NCBI GenBank assembly: GCA_905250025.1
Contig: CAJNOJ010000032.1
Span: 233,501 to 297,500, forward strand
DNA: 64,000 bases
Reading direction: 5' to 3'
Source of the DNA: Adineta ricciae
Taxonomy: Eukaryota > Rotifera > Eurotatoria > Adinetida > Adinetidae
In this document: in pieces, positions 35,236 through 47,572 of the stretch
Numbering within the stretch: position 1 is the stretch's first letter
Layout: every line of letters begins with the position of its first letter
Notes under the pieces: model-generated
Database searches by the model: none
What the model saw: only the letters and a program-made list of their open reading frames with translations
Told to the model about the DNA's origin: nothing
Translations under genes and position numbers: made by a program

Positions 35236-37318
35236 AACTATGAAGTCTATATCTGTTTTACTTCAGTATGAATATAAAAAAAAGATCTATTTATTATATA
35301 CATGTTTTATTTCTTCCATCTGTCCTTGTATTTCCTACACAATATATATAGTTTTCTCTCTTTCACTATTGACTACCAAATGTAACTAAACTAACACATA
35401 AAGGTAAGCACGTATGAGAGGCTTGTTATCTCTAACGGTTCATTTAATTAAAGCTATAACACTAAAACCAGTTGTTTTCCAGAAGTCAGCCCTCCATTAT
35501 AGATAAGAAACAAAAAGAAAAATGTAATAAAAGTCATACGATGCACTTTCTTGGTTTTCTTTGTCGTAGAACAAAGTCAATTAAGATAATAGTTTAATAA
35601 AGGAAAGAAAGAAAAAGTACTGTCGACGTTCACGCATGTCTTCTTTGTATAGATTAATTTTTCTCTGTGTACATATTCATATGCACGTACTCTGCCGCTT
35701 GGGAAACGAGGAGAACTAAGTTGTTCGAATGACGAGCAAGTCTCGATCTTGAATATATCATTGAACAAAAGTCTTTTAGCATCCATGTGAGATGTGTGAA
35801 AGAGAAGAGAGAAAGAGAGAAAACCTTATTCGGAAATTCAATTATTCTCTTTTTTTTCCATCTCGAAGACGTTTCTATTCATGTAAATATAATCTTTATT
35901 CACACATATCTAAATGGTAGAAGCTTATCAGACAATGACAAGCAGTCACCAACAGGAAAAAGAGAGATAATCTGCTGTTGACAGAACAGTTTCAGTTGAA
36001 AGATTCGCCTACAACTATCTCTGAGAACAAAAAGTTCATTCAGTGTCGATTTTGGGAACATACGTGAAAGTTCTAAACGTTCATGTATTTACCACAGAAA
36101 TCAGAAAGGAAGAAGAATCTCCGGAGAGTTGTTGTCTTCATTTTTTTCCTGCTCGTACTCGTACATCATATTGTTGACACTGTCTACTCGACGTGTCTTT
36201 TCGGTAGAAAACTCGAACTGATCTCAATGACACACACCAGATAGATTAAGCAATAAGCACATAGAGAATGAGCTGGGCTGTGCTCTTCGAAGCCGAGTCG
36301 TCTTTTCTTCTAAACTAATCGTGCTGAGTAAAATCGCGTGTACCTATTCGGTTTGCCTGATCCCTGATGAAAAACATGTTAGTCGAAGGTAATAAACTCA
36401 TCTATATGAATAAGTATTCGACGATTATAAGTCGGAGATTGAACACGTTTTTTCAGTTACTCGCGAACATACTTGAATAAGTTAATAAACTGATACAAAG
36501 AAGGAGAAATGAATAGAAAACAACTTGTTCTCAGATGAATTTTCTTACGGAGAGTGTATATCATCAATACGTCGACATGTCTATTCGTAATTTGAAGTTT
36601 ATAGACGACTGAAAATGGAAATTTCTATTTAAAGATTTGACCTGTAAATGAAATATTCCAACGACGCCATAAGTATTCAAATGTTAAAGAAAAAGAGATT
36701 ATCTATTCATGCTATTCTTCGGAAGAAAAGAAAACTATCTTATCTATTCTTTTTATAATCAACAGAAAACCTTATCTCGGCGAATCTTGTTTTTCCTTTA
36801 GTGATCGGTTGAAGTTAATCTTGATAAAACCATGGATATACGGATGTCAACATGTTACCTGAAAAAGTAGATTTTTTTCTGACGAGAAACCATCAGTGCC
36901 TTGATCAGAAGTGCAGTTTTTATATCAAGGCTCGCCTTTTTTCTTTTTTAGAGAAGTTCAACGATACGACACATGATTTTTCTACATGTTTGAATAACGA
37001 AACAAAAGAATCACGATATTGAATAACAAAATTCAACTGCGTGTGACAATCAATAAACATATTCAATGAATCGATGAATAGATGAGTTCTTTTCATTGAA
37101 TTGATCGAATTCAGAAATTAACTATCAGTACGAATGCGTTTCATCATCAATCATAGACAAACAAGCCGACTTTGTCGGGTATTTTCTGTTAACGTTTGTT
37201 TTGTTTGAATAAAACCATGATAAAAAATGACAATTTTTTAACAAAAAAAGAAAACAAATGAAAATATCGATCTCCTAGTTCGTTGCACAAGAAAGTGTAA
37301 ACAATTTAAAGCAAAACT
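35236..37318. other. Intergenic, no gene seen
   Basis: About 2.1 kb of AT-rich sequence; short frames at 35577-35981 lack any family or splice support. Confidence 0.45.
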
Positions 37319-38780
37319 TTAAATTTTTGTTGATGTTTCATGTAACTAAAATAATCATCAAAGGAAATTTAGCAAATATTCATCAGAACACCGACAAATA
37401 CTTACTTCAGGTTCAAATAGACCTTCTTCATCGAACTTTCCTTCTTCCTTAGAATCTACAATTCACATCACACGTTCGGAAGCATTTCAACAACAGAACT
37501 TTTTCTTACTTGATGGTTCTTCAGTTGCGTCAACTACTGTATGATGCTCTCCATGAGTATGTTCGCGTTTCATCGTTTCAGTGACGTTTTGAGACATAGC
37601 TGATGGAAGATCCAAATCTATTTCCAAAAAAAATATTTTTGTCATTGAATGTTCACAAAGCAAATGTTCACATACTGATAGTACGAACGATGTAGGTGAA
37701 GATGGTTGTTTCGGTATCCGAGGCACCATCGATGACACATGAGTATACACGTTCCGGAATACTACGATTGACTGTTAATTCAACTGAAAAGTCAAAAATT
37801 GAACGAGGAAAAACTCGTCGAAGATGGTCGCCTTTGTAGTGGTTCATAGTTAAATGATGATTGATGACAAGTTGATTTTCGATGGCATCACCGATAACCC
37901 AGAAGACATTTGTTGGACCTAAAAGATGTTTTTTAGTACACTTTGATTATGGTGAGAATAAGATGTCCGTACGATTGTATGTTTTGATAACACATTGAAG
38001 AAATGCTGTTTGGTAGGCATCAAGGATTGTCGGTGAACTAGTTCGCATAGCTGTGAAACAAGGTAATGTGCCAGGATTTGATTGGCAAAGGCGTGCACCT
38101 ACAACACGAGGAAAGGTTTGAAAATTTTCACAACTAAGGAACACACAAACCGGTCAATTCAACATTGTACGTAAGTGCTGATTTTTTCAGATTATCGTTA
38201 ATAACTAAAAGTTCCATTTGTTCGACTGGATCGACTGGTAATGAACGGACAATACAATAGTAAGTACCACTATCATCAACATTGATATAGGGTAATAAAA
38301 TTGAGGCATCGATGATGTCTGTTTCGTTCAAATTCTTCGAATATGGTGTTAAACTTGTGACGAAACGAAGAACTGTTGGACGAGCTGGTGGATAGACTGG
38401 ATAGATTTTTGTGTCAACTCCTCTTCGGTTATCGGTGTACCACCATTCGACGAGCGAGTCTAGAAACATTCGAGAAAATCCGGTCTGAGTTTCATAAACG
38501 GAGATCTTACGTTTTGAACGAGCGACATGGCAAGGCAAAACTAGACTATTGGTTGATGTACGTAAAGTAATTGGATTTGTGTTTGATGGTGCAAGAAAAC
38601 ATGGTGTATTCAAGTCATCAGTTGATGTTAAGTCATTACAAAATAAAGCAGCTGATGATAAAAACTAGAAATAGACGCTTTTTTCGTTGATATTCTATCT
38701 CGCAAAAAAACGCGAAATCTTACTGTGATTAGAAAAACGAGAGAGCAAAGGTTAAAATGTTGGTTGTAAGTTCCGAACAT
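37319..38780 (-). CDS. Secreted protein with two immunoglobulin-like domains
   Basis: Seven exons (38724-38780, 38151-38664, 37973-38098, 37676-37918, 37510-37617, 37406-37455, 37319-37345) join in frame to 374 residues. A signal peptide spans the first junction (FNLCSLVFLIT then FLSSAALFC). Ig domain 1 has NSLVLPCHVARS, the core Trp in LVEWWY, and DVDDSGTYYCIV-type spacing (VDDSGTYYC). Ig domain 2 has AYQTAFLQCVIK, NVFWVIGD and RVYSCVIDG. The tail is acidic and Glu/His-rich with no TM segment or obvious GPI signal, so it is probably secreted. The role could be adhesion or immunity; nothing in the sequence decides. Confidence 0.72.
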
Positions 38781-39956
38781 TTTTTAATTTTTCGTCTAAG
38801 CTGTACGTTCGACTAGAGAGAAGTGAAAACGAACGAAAAGAAAATTACGTGAAGCGAACAAAGACCGATTAGATATACTTTCATATCTATCCTGAACAAA
38901 GAAGATATATCGATGCGGACTAGATGCATATCATTCGATCTCCGAAATCCAGGGTTCGTTCGTTTTCTATATATACATGGCATCTCTCAATAAAAAAAAT
39001 CTTTTGCGTGTGAAATAATCGTCAAACACGATGGAATCTTTCTTTATATGAATATTTACTTGAAAAGGTATAAGACTTTAATCGACATGTGATAAATTAT
39101 CAAACTAATCGTTTCTTATACATGAAATTTGACTGATACGAAATGATTCATTCAATGTGAATTCGAATCAGCACAGCACTTTATTAGTTTCTTATGCAAA
39201 TCAAACGAGCTCATGTGCATTTCATTGTAATTTATTGGTAGGCATCTCTCATTTTCGTTTGTAAACAGAATTCCATATGTTTCAACGAATGAAAGAAATG
39301 TCTCTCGACTCATTTGAAATACTTGAATAAGTTTTCTTTTCACAACTACGCTTGGTCACTTCAGCACACTCCGCCGTTTGTACTTGAAGAGCAATAATGA
39401 TTAATCGATGCATTTTGTGCCATCTGGCAACAATGAATGTTTGTTGTTTGATAGAACTGCATGCAATCAACGATATTTGAACACTCTGCTAGTCAAACTT
39501 CAAGTGACGAGTTGAAAAAGTTCTTTTTTTCCTCCCTTCGTTATCCAATCGATTGCTCTTTTCTTTTTCTTGCTCTTGAAATAACCTATCGAAGCCTTAT
39601 AACAGCTTTGCTTTTCTTTCGCGTATACGTACGTGTTCGTTAGCCTAAAGAAATCATTAATTGTATACATTTATTTGTCCATTCAGTTAGAAAGTAAAAC
39701 GTTTTGATTAATTGAACATGATCCTCATCGTTGCTCAAGAAATACATTCGAAGGCTGGTGCCAATCCATTATTGAATGTCTCTTTTTCTCTCATTAACAT
39801 CGAATTCACTGCTTCATCTCTTTTCTTTCTTTCCTCCTGCGTCTTCTTTAGTCAAACAAAAACGAGTGACATTTTTCTTCTAATATTAGAGAGAGCAAAA
39901 GAAAAAAAAAGGTTGAATACTTACTATTTTTTTTTCGGCATAGGTTGAAATCAGTC
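38781..39956. other. Intergenic, no gene seen
   Basis: About 1.2 kb between divergent genes (Ig protein on minus, claudin-like on plus). Short frames have no support. A TATATATA motif near 38968 could belong to the Ig gene. Confidence 0.4.
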
Positions 39957-40688
39957 ATGTTTTTTCTTATTGCATTCGCTTGGCATGTCGCAGCTAGTTT
40001 CGCATTTGTACTTGCAATCTTAACATACAATTGGATCACCGTTCAAATTTTACCCGTCTCGGCGAACCTTTTCCTGCAACAAGGTGTTTTCTATGTTTGT
40101 ACCTTAACGGGAAAGAATAGTACATATACGAACACGCAATGTGCGTCGATCATCGGCATCGATCCGGCGATCAATTCGACAGGTCGATGGGACTATAGTA
40201 AGTAGACGAAGATTTCGTTGCGCTGTTGGGCGAAAAGCATTTTTTTTGTATAGATATCGGAACTGCATCGGCATCCGTTGCTATCGCGTGTGCAGGGCTT
40301 AGTGTGATTATTTTTTGGTTATGTGGTATTTACTTCAACATTCACCGAAAAAGAAAATGTAGATTATGTCTTCTCGTTTTCATTTCAATTCTATTATTCA
40401 TTACTTGTAAGACGATGATTTGTAAAGAACTTTTCACAAATGAAATTCATGTTTTTAGTTTGTGCATCGTTTGTTGTTTGGATTTTGGAGATTTCAGAGA
40501 CGCTCGTCATCGGATATAAAGTTGATCGATCGGTTATCAACTGGCCATTGTGGTTAGCTGTGGGCTCGACAGGTGGTTACTTAATGGCGTTCGTAACGAC
40601 ATTAATTCACTTATGTTCGATAATGTGTCGTCGACGTGATCGAGAAGTTCTCTATAAACAATCAGAATTCACGAGAAATCAGTTTTAA
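39957..40688 (+). CDS. Claudin/PMP22-like four-TM protein, copy 1
   Basis: Three exons (39957-40197, 40254-40406, 40459-40688) give 207 residues with four TM segments: FFLIAFAWHVAASFAFVLAI, ASVAIACAGLSVIIFWLCGI, CLLVFISILLFITFCASFVV and LAVGSTGGYLMAFVTTLIHL. The first extracellular loop has NWITV near its start (claudins have a W there) and a pair of cysteines (VCTLTG...QCAS). This is the fold of claudins, PMP22 and calcium-channel gamma subunits. The start is the ATG after a CATAG acceptor. Copies 2 and 3 nearby share the same two intron positions and phases and the motif VAIACAGLS, so the three are tandem paralogues. Confidence 0.75.
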
Positions 40689-40808
40689 TGATTCATCGCC
40701 GCTGTTCTTTTGCTGCTTTTTTTTCTTCATTCATATTTTTATTTCATTACAATCAAATAGAAATACACGGACGGATTTGATTATATCGATACAAAAAAAA
40801 TTTTACTT

Positions 40809-41451
40809 TCAACAACTTTTACAAATGGCGATGAGATAAATGAAAAATACATAAAAATATGTGCTTGACGCACCTATACTAATCCAAATTGAAAAGCCGA
40901 AATCTTGTAATCGAATCTCTTTCGTGTTGGTATCGTTCTGATACAGATTTGTTGTTAACATAAGTACCCAAACAAGACATGAAAGAATGACTAAAGTACA
41001 AAATAATACGGAGGTTATTTCGCGAAAAACAAGACCGAGATATAACTTACAACTGAATAGAACTGCTACGATCGTGAGAACAAGTAACCATTTCGAGCCA
41101 ATGTCGCCAGAAAACCGTTGAATGTACCATGAACCAAGAAGTAAACTTATCAGACTTAATCCGGCACATGCGATTGATGCTACAGCAGCGACTAATGGTA
41201 AAACTAAACAGAAAAACATATGGGATTCTCTTTTAATCGACATAGTTTATCTTACTTTTAGTAACAGAATTGAGCTGCGATCTCGGGAGGAGTGTCCATT
41301 CGCATGTCGATGCAGTTGTGTTGCAAACTTGAAAAACAGTTCGTGTTGTTTGTAAATTCGGTGATGTATACCAACATGGTACGAGAACACCTATAATAAA
41401 GGCGAGCGTTGCGACCAACAAAATCTGATGTGCATGTAAGGCCAACGACAT
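40809..41451 (-). CDS. Claudin/PMP22-like four-TM protein, copy 2
   Basis: Three exons (41256-41451, 41051-41203, 40809-40990) give 176 residues. TM1 is HQILLVATLAFIIGVLVPCW; the first loop carries Cys pairs (FQVCNTTASTCEW). TM2 is AAVASIACAGLSLISLLLGS, TM3 SKWLLVLTIVAVLFSFILSC and TM4 SIWISIGASSTYFYVFFIYL. The second exon has the same length (153 nt) and boundaries as in copy 1. The loop is shorter than in copies 1 and 3. It is convergent with copy 1, with 120 bp between the stop codons. Confidence 0.72.
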
Positions 41452-41925
41452 ATTCGTTTGTTGCTTTGCAGCTGGCAGAAAGCTATGTTCTTCAATGTTT
41501 TTTTGTCACAAATGTTATTTGAATGTCATCAAGCGAGTAAAACTTTCTCTTCTATAATCTAGTTACGACATTTTATCTCTTCTCTTTGTGTCACTTTCCA
41601 ACGATGAGATTGGTCTAGGTAAAGTCAGCGAGAGAAGAAGAATCTAAGCCGAAGCTTGTCTACGGGAGCATTCTTTTCTTCTTCTCGAGTTTCTTTTTTC
41701 TTTGACGGATTTACAATACCCGTGTTCAGTGATGAGAGTAATTTTTCTCGCGGAATTTCAAAATGAAAGAAATGTTCGCGTCCGTGCTCAAAGATCTTCT
41801 AAGTCTAAAAAAACTCTTCCGACTAAATGAGTAATGTGAGTTCGTCTACGGTGCGTTTCCGTTGGAAACGACACGTAAATGGGACTAATTATGCTATGAA
41901 TCATCCGTTGAGTGAAACACATGAC
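41452..41925. other. Intergenic, no gene seen
   Basis: Spacer between claudin-like copy 2 and the FMO gene. No gene seen. Confidence 0.45.
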
Positions 41926-44011
41926 TCAAACATGATCTTTTATTGGTTGAAAAACAGTTTTTGACACATAATCTTTAGCTGGACCTTTGACTGTATATGT
42001 TATTTCGAATTCGGAGAGATTAACTCCGTTGAGTGCAAATAAGTATGAAGTAGAATAATGATCCTGACTGCATAGATGTTCACCGTTCGCTACCCAGCCG
42101 TTTGATGAGTTTTCTTTGGGTTGAAAGTGAATTGTGTGAAAAAGGGAACCGAGTTGGTTGTTTTCATTGACGAAATATACGGTTAGCAAATCTTTTTCTT
42201 CATCATAAGAATAAATATACTTTTGGGTTATGTCTAAAGGGATCTGCGATGATAATGTTAGCTTTCCTTGTTCTTTATAAAGCAATTCGTTTGGTGAGGA
42301 AAACAGAAATTCAGCTTGGCCACGAACTGTTCCGTCAGATGGTTTTCCCACTAGAGTTCGTTCGAAGGCCCATTTGGTATTGTGGAGAGCTCGAAACACA
42401 GTGCCAGCAATAAACCGACCAGAATTAGCTTCTTCACATAAGTTATTCATTTCATCAATGACAGATTGATCAGGGCGAGTCGGACAGTATTGTGCTGGAA
42501 TGACAATATCACCGGAATTCGTAAGAAGAATTTCTTTGGCTAGATCGTTAATCAAACCGACGTAATCACTATGTGGAAACTGTGGTCGAGGATGTTGAGC
42601 ACGCACGGTTCGTTCTACTTCAAGTCCGATTTGTTGTGCAGCTATCGAAGGAGACGGTAAAAGACCAGCAAATATCGACGCAACCCACCGAGCTTGTAAT
42701 TCAGCGACAGCCCAATAGACACCACGATACATACCAATAAAAGCAAGATTCGGTAGTGTCGGATGAAACACACTACGATGGAGAATTAACGGACAAAACG
42801 GATCGTCTGGTCTGTACGATAAATTTTCAAGAATATCTTCAGAGAAATAATCCAAGCACGGTCGATAACCTGTGCATAAAACAAGAACGTCATCGCACGT
42901 TGTTGGGAATATTTTTCCATTGTTTAATTTTAATGAAGATATCCAATCAGGATGTTCGCTGATCGGCGGCGCTGTGTGAATGGGAGCAACTTAAGAAATT
43001 CATTCGAATATTCTTTACGACTGTTCCCTATGTTCCATCGCCATCTACTTCAACCAACCGTCCTTCTTGTAGAACGATTCGATTCGTACGAGTCCATGGA
43101 GTATACATGTCTGAAATCGTAGTAAACGCTGGATTTTCGTCGTTTGCATCGCTCAACATCGAAGATGTTTGGACATGTCCAGTAATTAATCGTAATTTTT
43201 CATTGACGATTCGATTTTGATCCTTTGTTCGGATGACAGTTTCTTCATTGGATGTTCGTATTGATCGACGGTTAGAAACCAAATCAATTGGAAGAAAAGG
43301 CGAAACACGATCTGAAGGTTTTATTGGAATCACACGTGGTAACACCCAAAAACTATGTGGAGATATATGAATAATATGTTTGGCATTCGTTGCCATATCA
43401 GCAGCGATATCTACGGCGCTCATTGATCCTCCCACGACAAATACACGTTTGTCTCGAACTTGATCTGATGAACGATAATCCGAACTGTGCATTATTGTGC
43501 CGGGAAATGATGATAAATTCGAGATTTTCGCTAATGTATATGGCAAATCGAAGAAGCCTGAAGCAATAATAACAAAATCGAATTGTTCCGATGAAATGTA
43601 ACCATCTTCAGTAGAAGATTGAACTATCCACGTATTATCAGAGCGAGTAATCTTATTTACTTTGGTATTAAAACGAAAAATATCCTCGGGTAACGATTGT
43701 TTAGCATAATCCAATAAATATGAATAGACCTCTGGTTGACTGGGAAATAATGAAGTATTTCTTGGCCAAGAATGATCTGATAATGCTGTAGTAAATTTCG
43801 AAATATTCGTTCGCATTGATTTCCAACATGGTCTTTCGTCCGAATTCCACATTCCGCCAACATTCGATGCTTTTTCGAATATCACCGGTTGAATCCCAAC
43901 TCGATGCATTTGAACAGCCGAAACAAGACCTGAAACACCAGCACCAATAACGGCAACAGTTTTTTTCGTCGTATTCGACATTAGTCTTTTATTTTCGAAA
44001 ATGTATATCAA
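41926..44011 (-). pseudogene. Flavin-containing monooxygenase (FMO), frame broken in the middle
   Basis: Two long open blocks on the minus strand together make a full FMO. Block 1 (43031-44011) has the FAD motif GAGVSGLVSAV, the FMO motif FPGTIMHSSDYR (FxGxxxHxxxY) and the NADPH site VVGGSMSAVDIAAD. Block 2 (41926-42990) continues with VAPIHTAPPISEHPDW, CDDVLVLCTGYRP and HPTLPNLAFIGMYRG, then a C-terminal extension. Between them, 43028-43030 is an in-frame TAG and the downstream frame opens only after a TAA at 42991. No GT..AG intron I tried rejoins DGDGT to VAPIH. Either a noncanonical intron of about 40 nt, an insertion or an assembly error is present. The full enzyme would oxidise N, S or C substrates with NADPH. 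The first ATG may be Met11 (MSNTTKKT). Confidence 0.7.
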
Positions 44012-44373
44012 GTGATTCTTCTTGATTATCTATTCGCTCTCACGTTATCTCGGTCAACTTTTGATTCATGACTCATCGATGAGTAATTCCAACTTGTCGT
44101 TATATCTATCGCTGGAATATGTTCATTTATTTGAATAAAGCAATTATATACAAAAGAGGAAAAAGTTCAATCTTGTTTGTTTTTCATAAAAAGCTGAATA
44201 TTGAATCAACTCGATAAAATACAAGGACAAAAACATCAGTATGCTAATATAAAAGAGAAGAAATGACTTGCAATTTCAATAGTTTAAGATTTAGCTTGTG
44301 ACTGACATTGAATAGACGAATGAGATAGTTGCGTATCACATGACTGAACAGTGTGCTACACAGAATACGAAAG
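44012..44373. other. Intergenic, no gene seen
   Basis: Spacer between the FMO start and the stop codon of claudin-like copy 3. No gene seen. Confidence 0.45.
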
Positions 44374-45077
44374 TTAAAATCGACGAGAGTTCGGATCAGT
44401 TCCTTTAACCAACTTTCGACGACTAACTTGAACCCGATAGAGGACGAAGAAGAAAAATGCGAATAAATAGCCGCCACTCGCGCCAACTGCGATCCAAGTA
44501 GAAAAACCGATGTTTTCGCGACGAATTTTTAAGTTCTCATCCCGATTCATCGTGATCATCACAATCCATATGATCGCGCTTATCCAAACTGAAAAAGAAA
44601 ATGGTTTCAACTGTGACAGAAATCATTAATCAATCTTACAGATCAATAAAGTAAAAAGAGCGATGAATAGGACGAAATTCGGTGCGAGTCGTCGTCGACG
44701 AATGTACAGATAAGCACCCGCAAGCCAAAGTAGAATAATCGATAACGACGAACCCGCAACAGCTAATGAAGCACACGCAATCGCATAAGCTAAAAAGATT
44801 TCAATTCCGACAAGAGCGCAGTTCGTTTCCTACACATACGTGGTCGACAAGTTGAAACCGAGTCTTTATAAAGGAAAATCCAATCTCGACATGTTGTATT
44901 CGCATATCCTGCATCGACGTAGAATATTCCTCGATAGTTCGTAGAGACTGGAGATGAGATACTGCTATTAGTTACTGGTAACGTATTCGGATAGATCCAT
45001 CTGGGCGTTAGAATAGCAACAATAAATGCAACTGTACTTGTCACACTTATCAAATAGCCAATAAAGAAGAGTGCCAT
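44374..45077 (-). CDS. Claudin/PMP22-like four-TM protein, copy 3
   Basis: Three exons (44840-45077, 44640-44789, 44374-44588) give 200 residues. TM1 is FIGYLISVTSTVAFIVAILT followed by PRWIY; the first loop ends with TCRDWIFLYKDSVSTCRP. TM2 is AIACASLAVAGSSLSIILLW, TM3 NFVLFIALFTLLI onward, and TM4 STWIAVGASGGYLFAFFFFV, closely like copy 1 (WLAVGSTGGYLMAF). The C-terminal tail is basic (RKLVKGTDPNSRRF). Intron positions match those of copies 1 and 2. It is separated from them by the FMO gene. Confidence 0.72.
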
Positions 45078-47572
45078 TGCTTATCTGGAAACAAAGAAGA
45101 AATTTGGATGAAAATGCTTCTCTTTGAAGAATGTGAGTGTTCTACGCCATTTTTCCTCTTTTTTTTATGAACACACTTTGACGCGTAATGAGGAACAGCA
45201 TTTGTCCTTCTCGGTTCCGTTCAAACACGTTAAGTAAAATAAAGAAGTGAGGAAAAAAGAAGGAGAAAAAGAATATATCCAACTACCTTAGAATAAGAGT
45301 TCAACCGTAGAGTGAGGAAAAAATGATAAAAAGTTCTCTTCCTTCTCTCCCTCTCTCTCTCTGTCTCTCCATCGCGATTCTCTTCTGTTTCTTTTTGACA
45401 TTATTAAAAGAAGAAAATCCAACTCATTCCTGCGAATAATATTTCTAACAAATGTCAATTAAGCATTGAAACGATCAACAATAATCCTATACAAATAAGG
45501 GTGACTCATTTCAATCGTGTTGTTTGATGTCGACGTTACTATGGCATTTACATCATTTATTCATGTCAGGAAAAGGAATCTATTGAGTTTTTACTTCTCT
45601 CCTCTACTAGAGCCAGCTTGTTAGCAAGGAATAAACGTTTCATCGACGTACATTTGAGTCACAGCTGTTGTTTGATCAAGTGCTGGAAAAGAGATGAACT
45701 GGAAAAAGATTTGACAATGTAAGAAGAGCACATCTTCAACAAAAGCAGAAGAAATACGAATGAATGGAAGGCAATGAGTGAACAGAAGACTTTGAAGAGA
45801 TAAAATATAAACATCAAGGTCAAGGATACTTTGTAGAACATTATCTTTCAAATATAAATAGAACTTCGCTGAATCGGTCAGTTTCGACCGACGAAATGAA
45901 TTCAGCGAGATGATCAAACGGTATAAAAACACTTTTCTTATCAATTAATTGAACTTCGACTTTAGATTAGTAATTCAAAGTGAATGAATTTTCAAATTGA
46001 GTGTTGCATCATCGGATAGCTTTTGTTGTTATTCATTGAAAATATCATTGAAATGCACGAAGAAATGAATGAATGTACTTCACTTCGAAGAAGCGGCTTT
46101 TGTACGGCATGTAAAGTGTGTCATTGTTCTTGTTCACTTCATTGTATTGACGAATTTCGTGCAGACTATGTACGACCTTCGATATTGACAAATTTATTGG
46201 TTCAATAATGAGAAGCTTAGTTCATTTTCTCTCTTCATAAGACTAATGAGTGTATTACATAAGTTTTGGAGGAAAGGAAATAAGATTGTCTTGTATATTT
46301 AATTAAAATCATTAGAGAGATGGATTTGAAAATAAATCTCAACTGGCAATTTTTGAACTGTTCAGAAATTACTGAATATGTTTCAATTCTCGAGCTCAAC
46401 TCATTCTTCCAACTTTTTCATTAACATTGATTAGTGAATGACATATTCCAATACTTTTCTTCTCACCACTTATCATCGATTCTCTTCACATATGTATTTG
46501 TGTTATTTCTTCGTCTCGAGACAATATCTTCAGATTTCTTTTCAACTTCACCCATCATTCTTACTTTTCTCTTCTCTGACAAGCATCTTTTTAGATGTCC
46601 GATAGGCAAACAAATTTCATTATTACTCAACAATCTCGCTCTCCCCTCTCTCTTTCTTTATCAAACATATGCACTTGCATTATGAAATTTTACTATGTCT
46701 AACATCACTGTTACCTAAGGGTATCAAAGAAAGAAAGGAAAAAAAAAGAAGGAGAGAAAGAGAGAGAGGGAGTTAGGAGTGTTCTTCTTGTTCAAACATT
46801 TTATCGTTCTCTTTCTCTGCTTACTCCAATTCTGTCATATCACAAAGAATCAGTTTCTATTTAACAAATTCTAAATTTTTGCAAGAAAATTCGTTGTTGG
46901 TAGTAAAGTAAACTGATACTCTCAATAATATTACCGTATATCCTGTCCTTTCAGCTTATATTACCTAAGAATGCGAAAGGTGATTTGTATAAGAGTTGTG
47001 CTTCTGACAAGCAGATCATTCTTTTTTTCTTCTTTTTACTTTATATTGACTTATGCGATTTTAGATTGAAGTATGTTGTTATATAAGCCATTCGATTTTC
47101 CGTAGATCCATGGCGAAATCATTCCGTCCACCATATTGAACATGACTGAAGATTGATTTGGAAGTGTTTCTTCTTGTTTATTCATTCTTATTATTCAACT
47201 ACGAGCAAAAGCCATCAAAGCAGCATAATCCTGTGATATGCATTGTACAGGAACTCTATCGATGTATACGTTTTGTTTCATTGCCCTCTGTTCTCTGTGA
47301 ATAAACTTTTCTAAGTGTTTACGAATAGAATCAGAATTGATTTATTTGTTATCTAACTGCAAGCAAGAAAATTTTATCCCGAGGAATCTAATCATAGATA
47401 CGAAATAGAAGGACATTGAAAGAAAAATATAGACGCGACTTTTTCGTCATATTTACAAACATGTAACAACAAAGAAATTGGACTTGTTATTTGCCGAGAT
47501 TGGTTTTAGATGTTGTAGCATTTTGGAATAAAGAAAAACTAAACAAATGAAGAGAAAATGAATTGAGAAGGA
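45078..47572. other. Intergenic with C/T and G/A tracts, no gene seen
   Basis: About 2.5 kb. It contains a polypyrimidine tract with CTCTCT runs near 45335-45372 and a polypurine tract near 46728-46772 of opposite sense. The frames at 45621-45944, 46023-46208 and 46434-46685 show no family or splice support. Confidence 0.45.

Noticed and set aside
46023-46208. 61-codon frame with a cysteine-rich stretch (CTACKVCHCSCSLHC)
   Set aside because: Looks zinc-binding at first, but is isolated, short, with no flanking exons or homologous pattern.
45335-46772. Polypyrimidine and polypurine tracts of opposite sense considered as a large inverted repeat
   Set aside because: Matching is only low-complexity CT/GA; there is no unique complementary sequence beyond the tracts.
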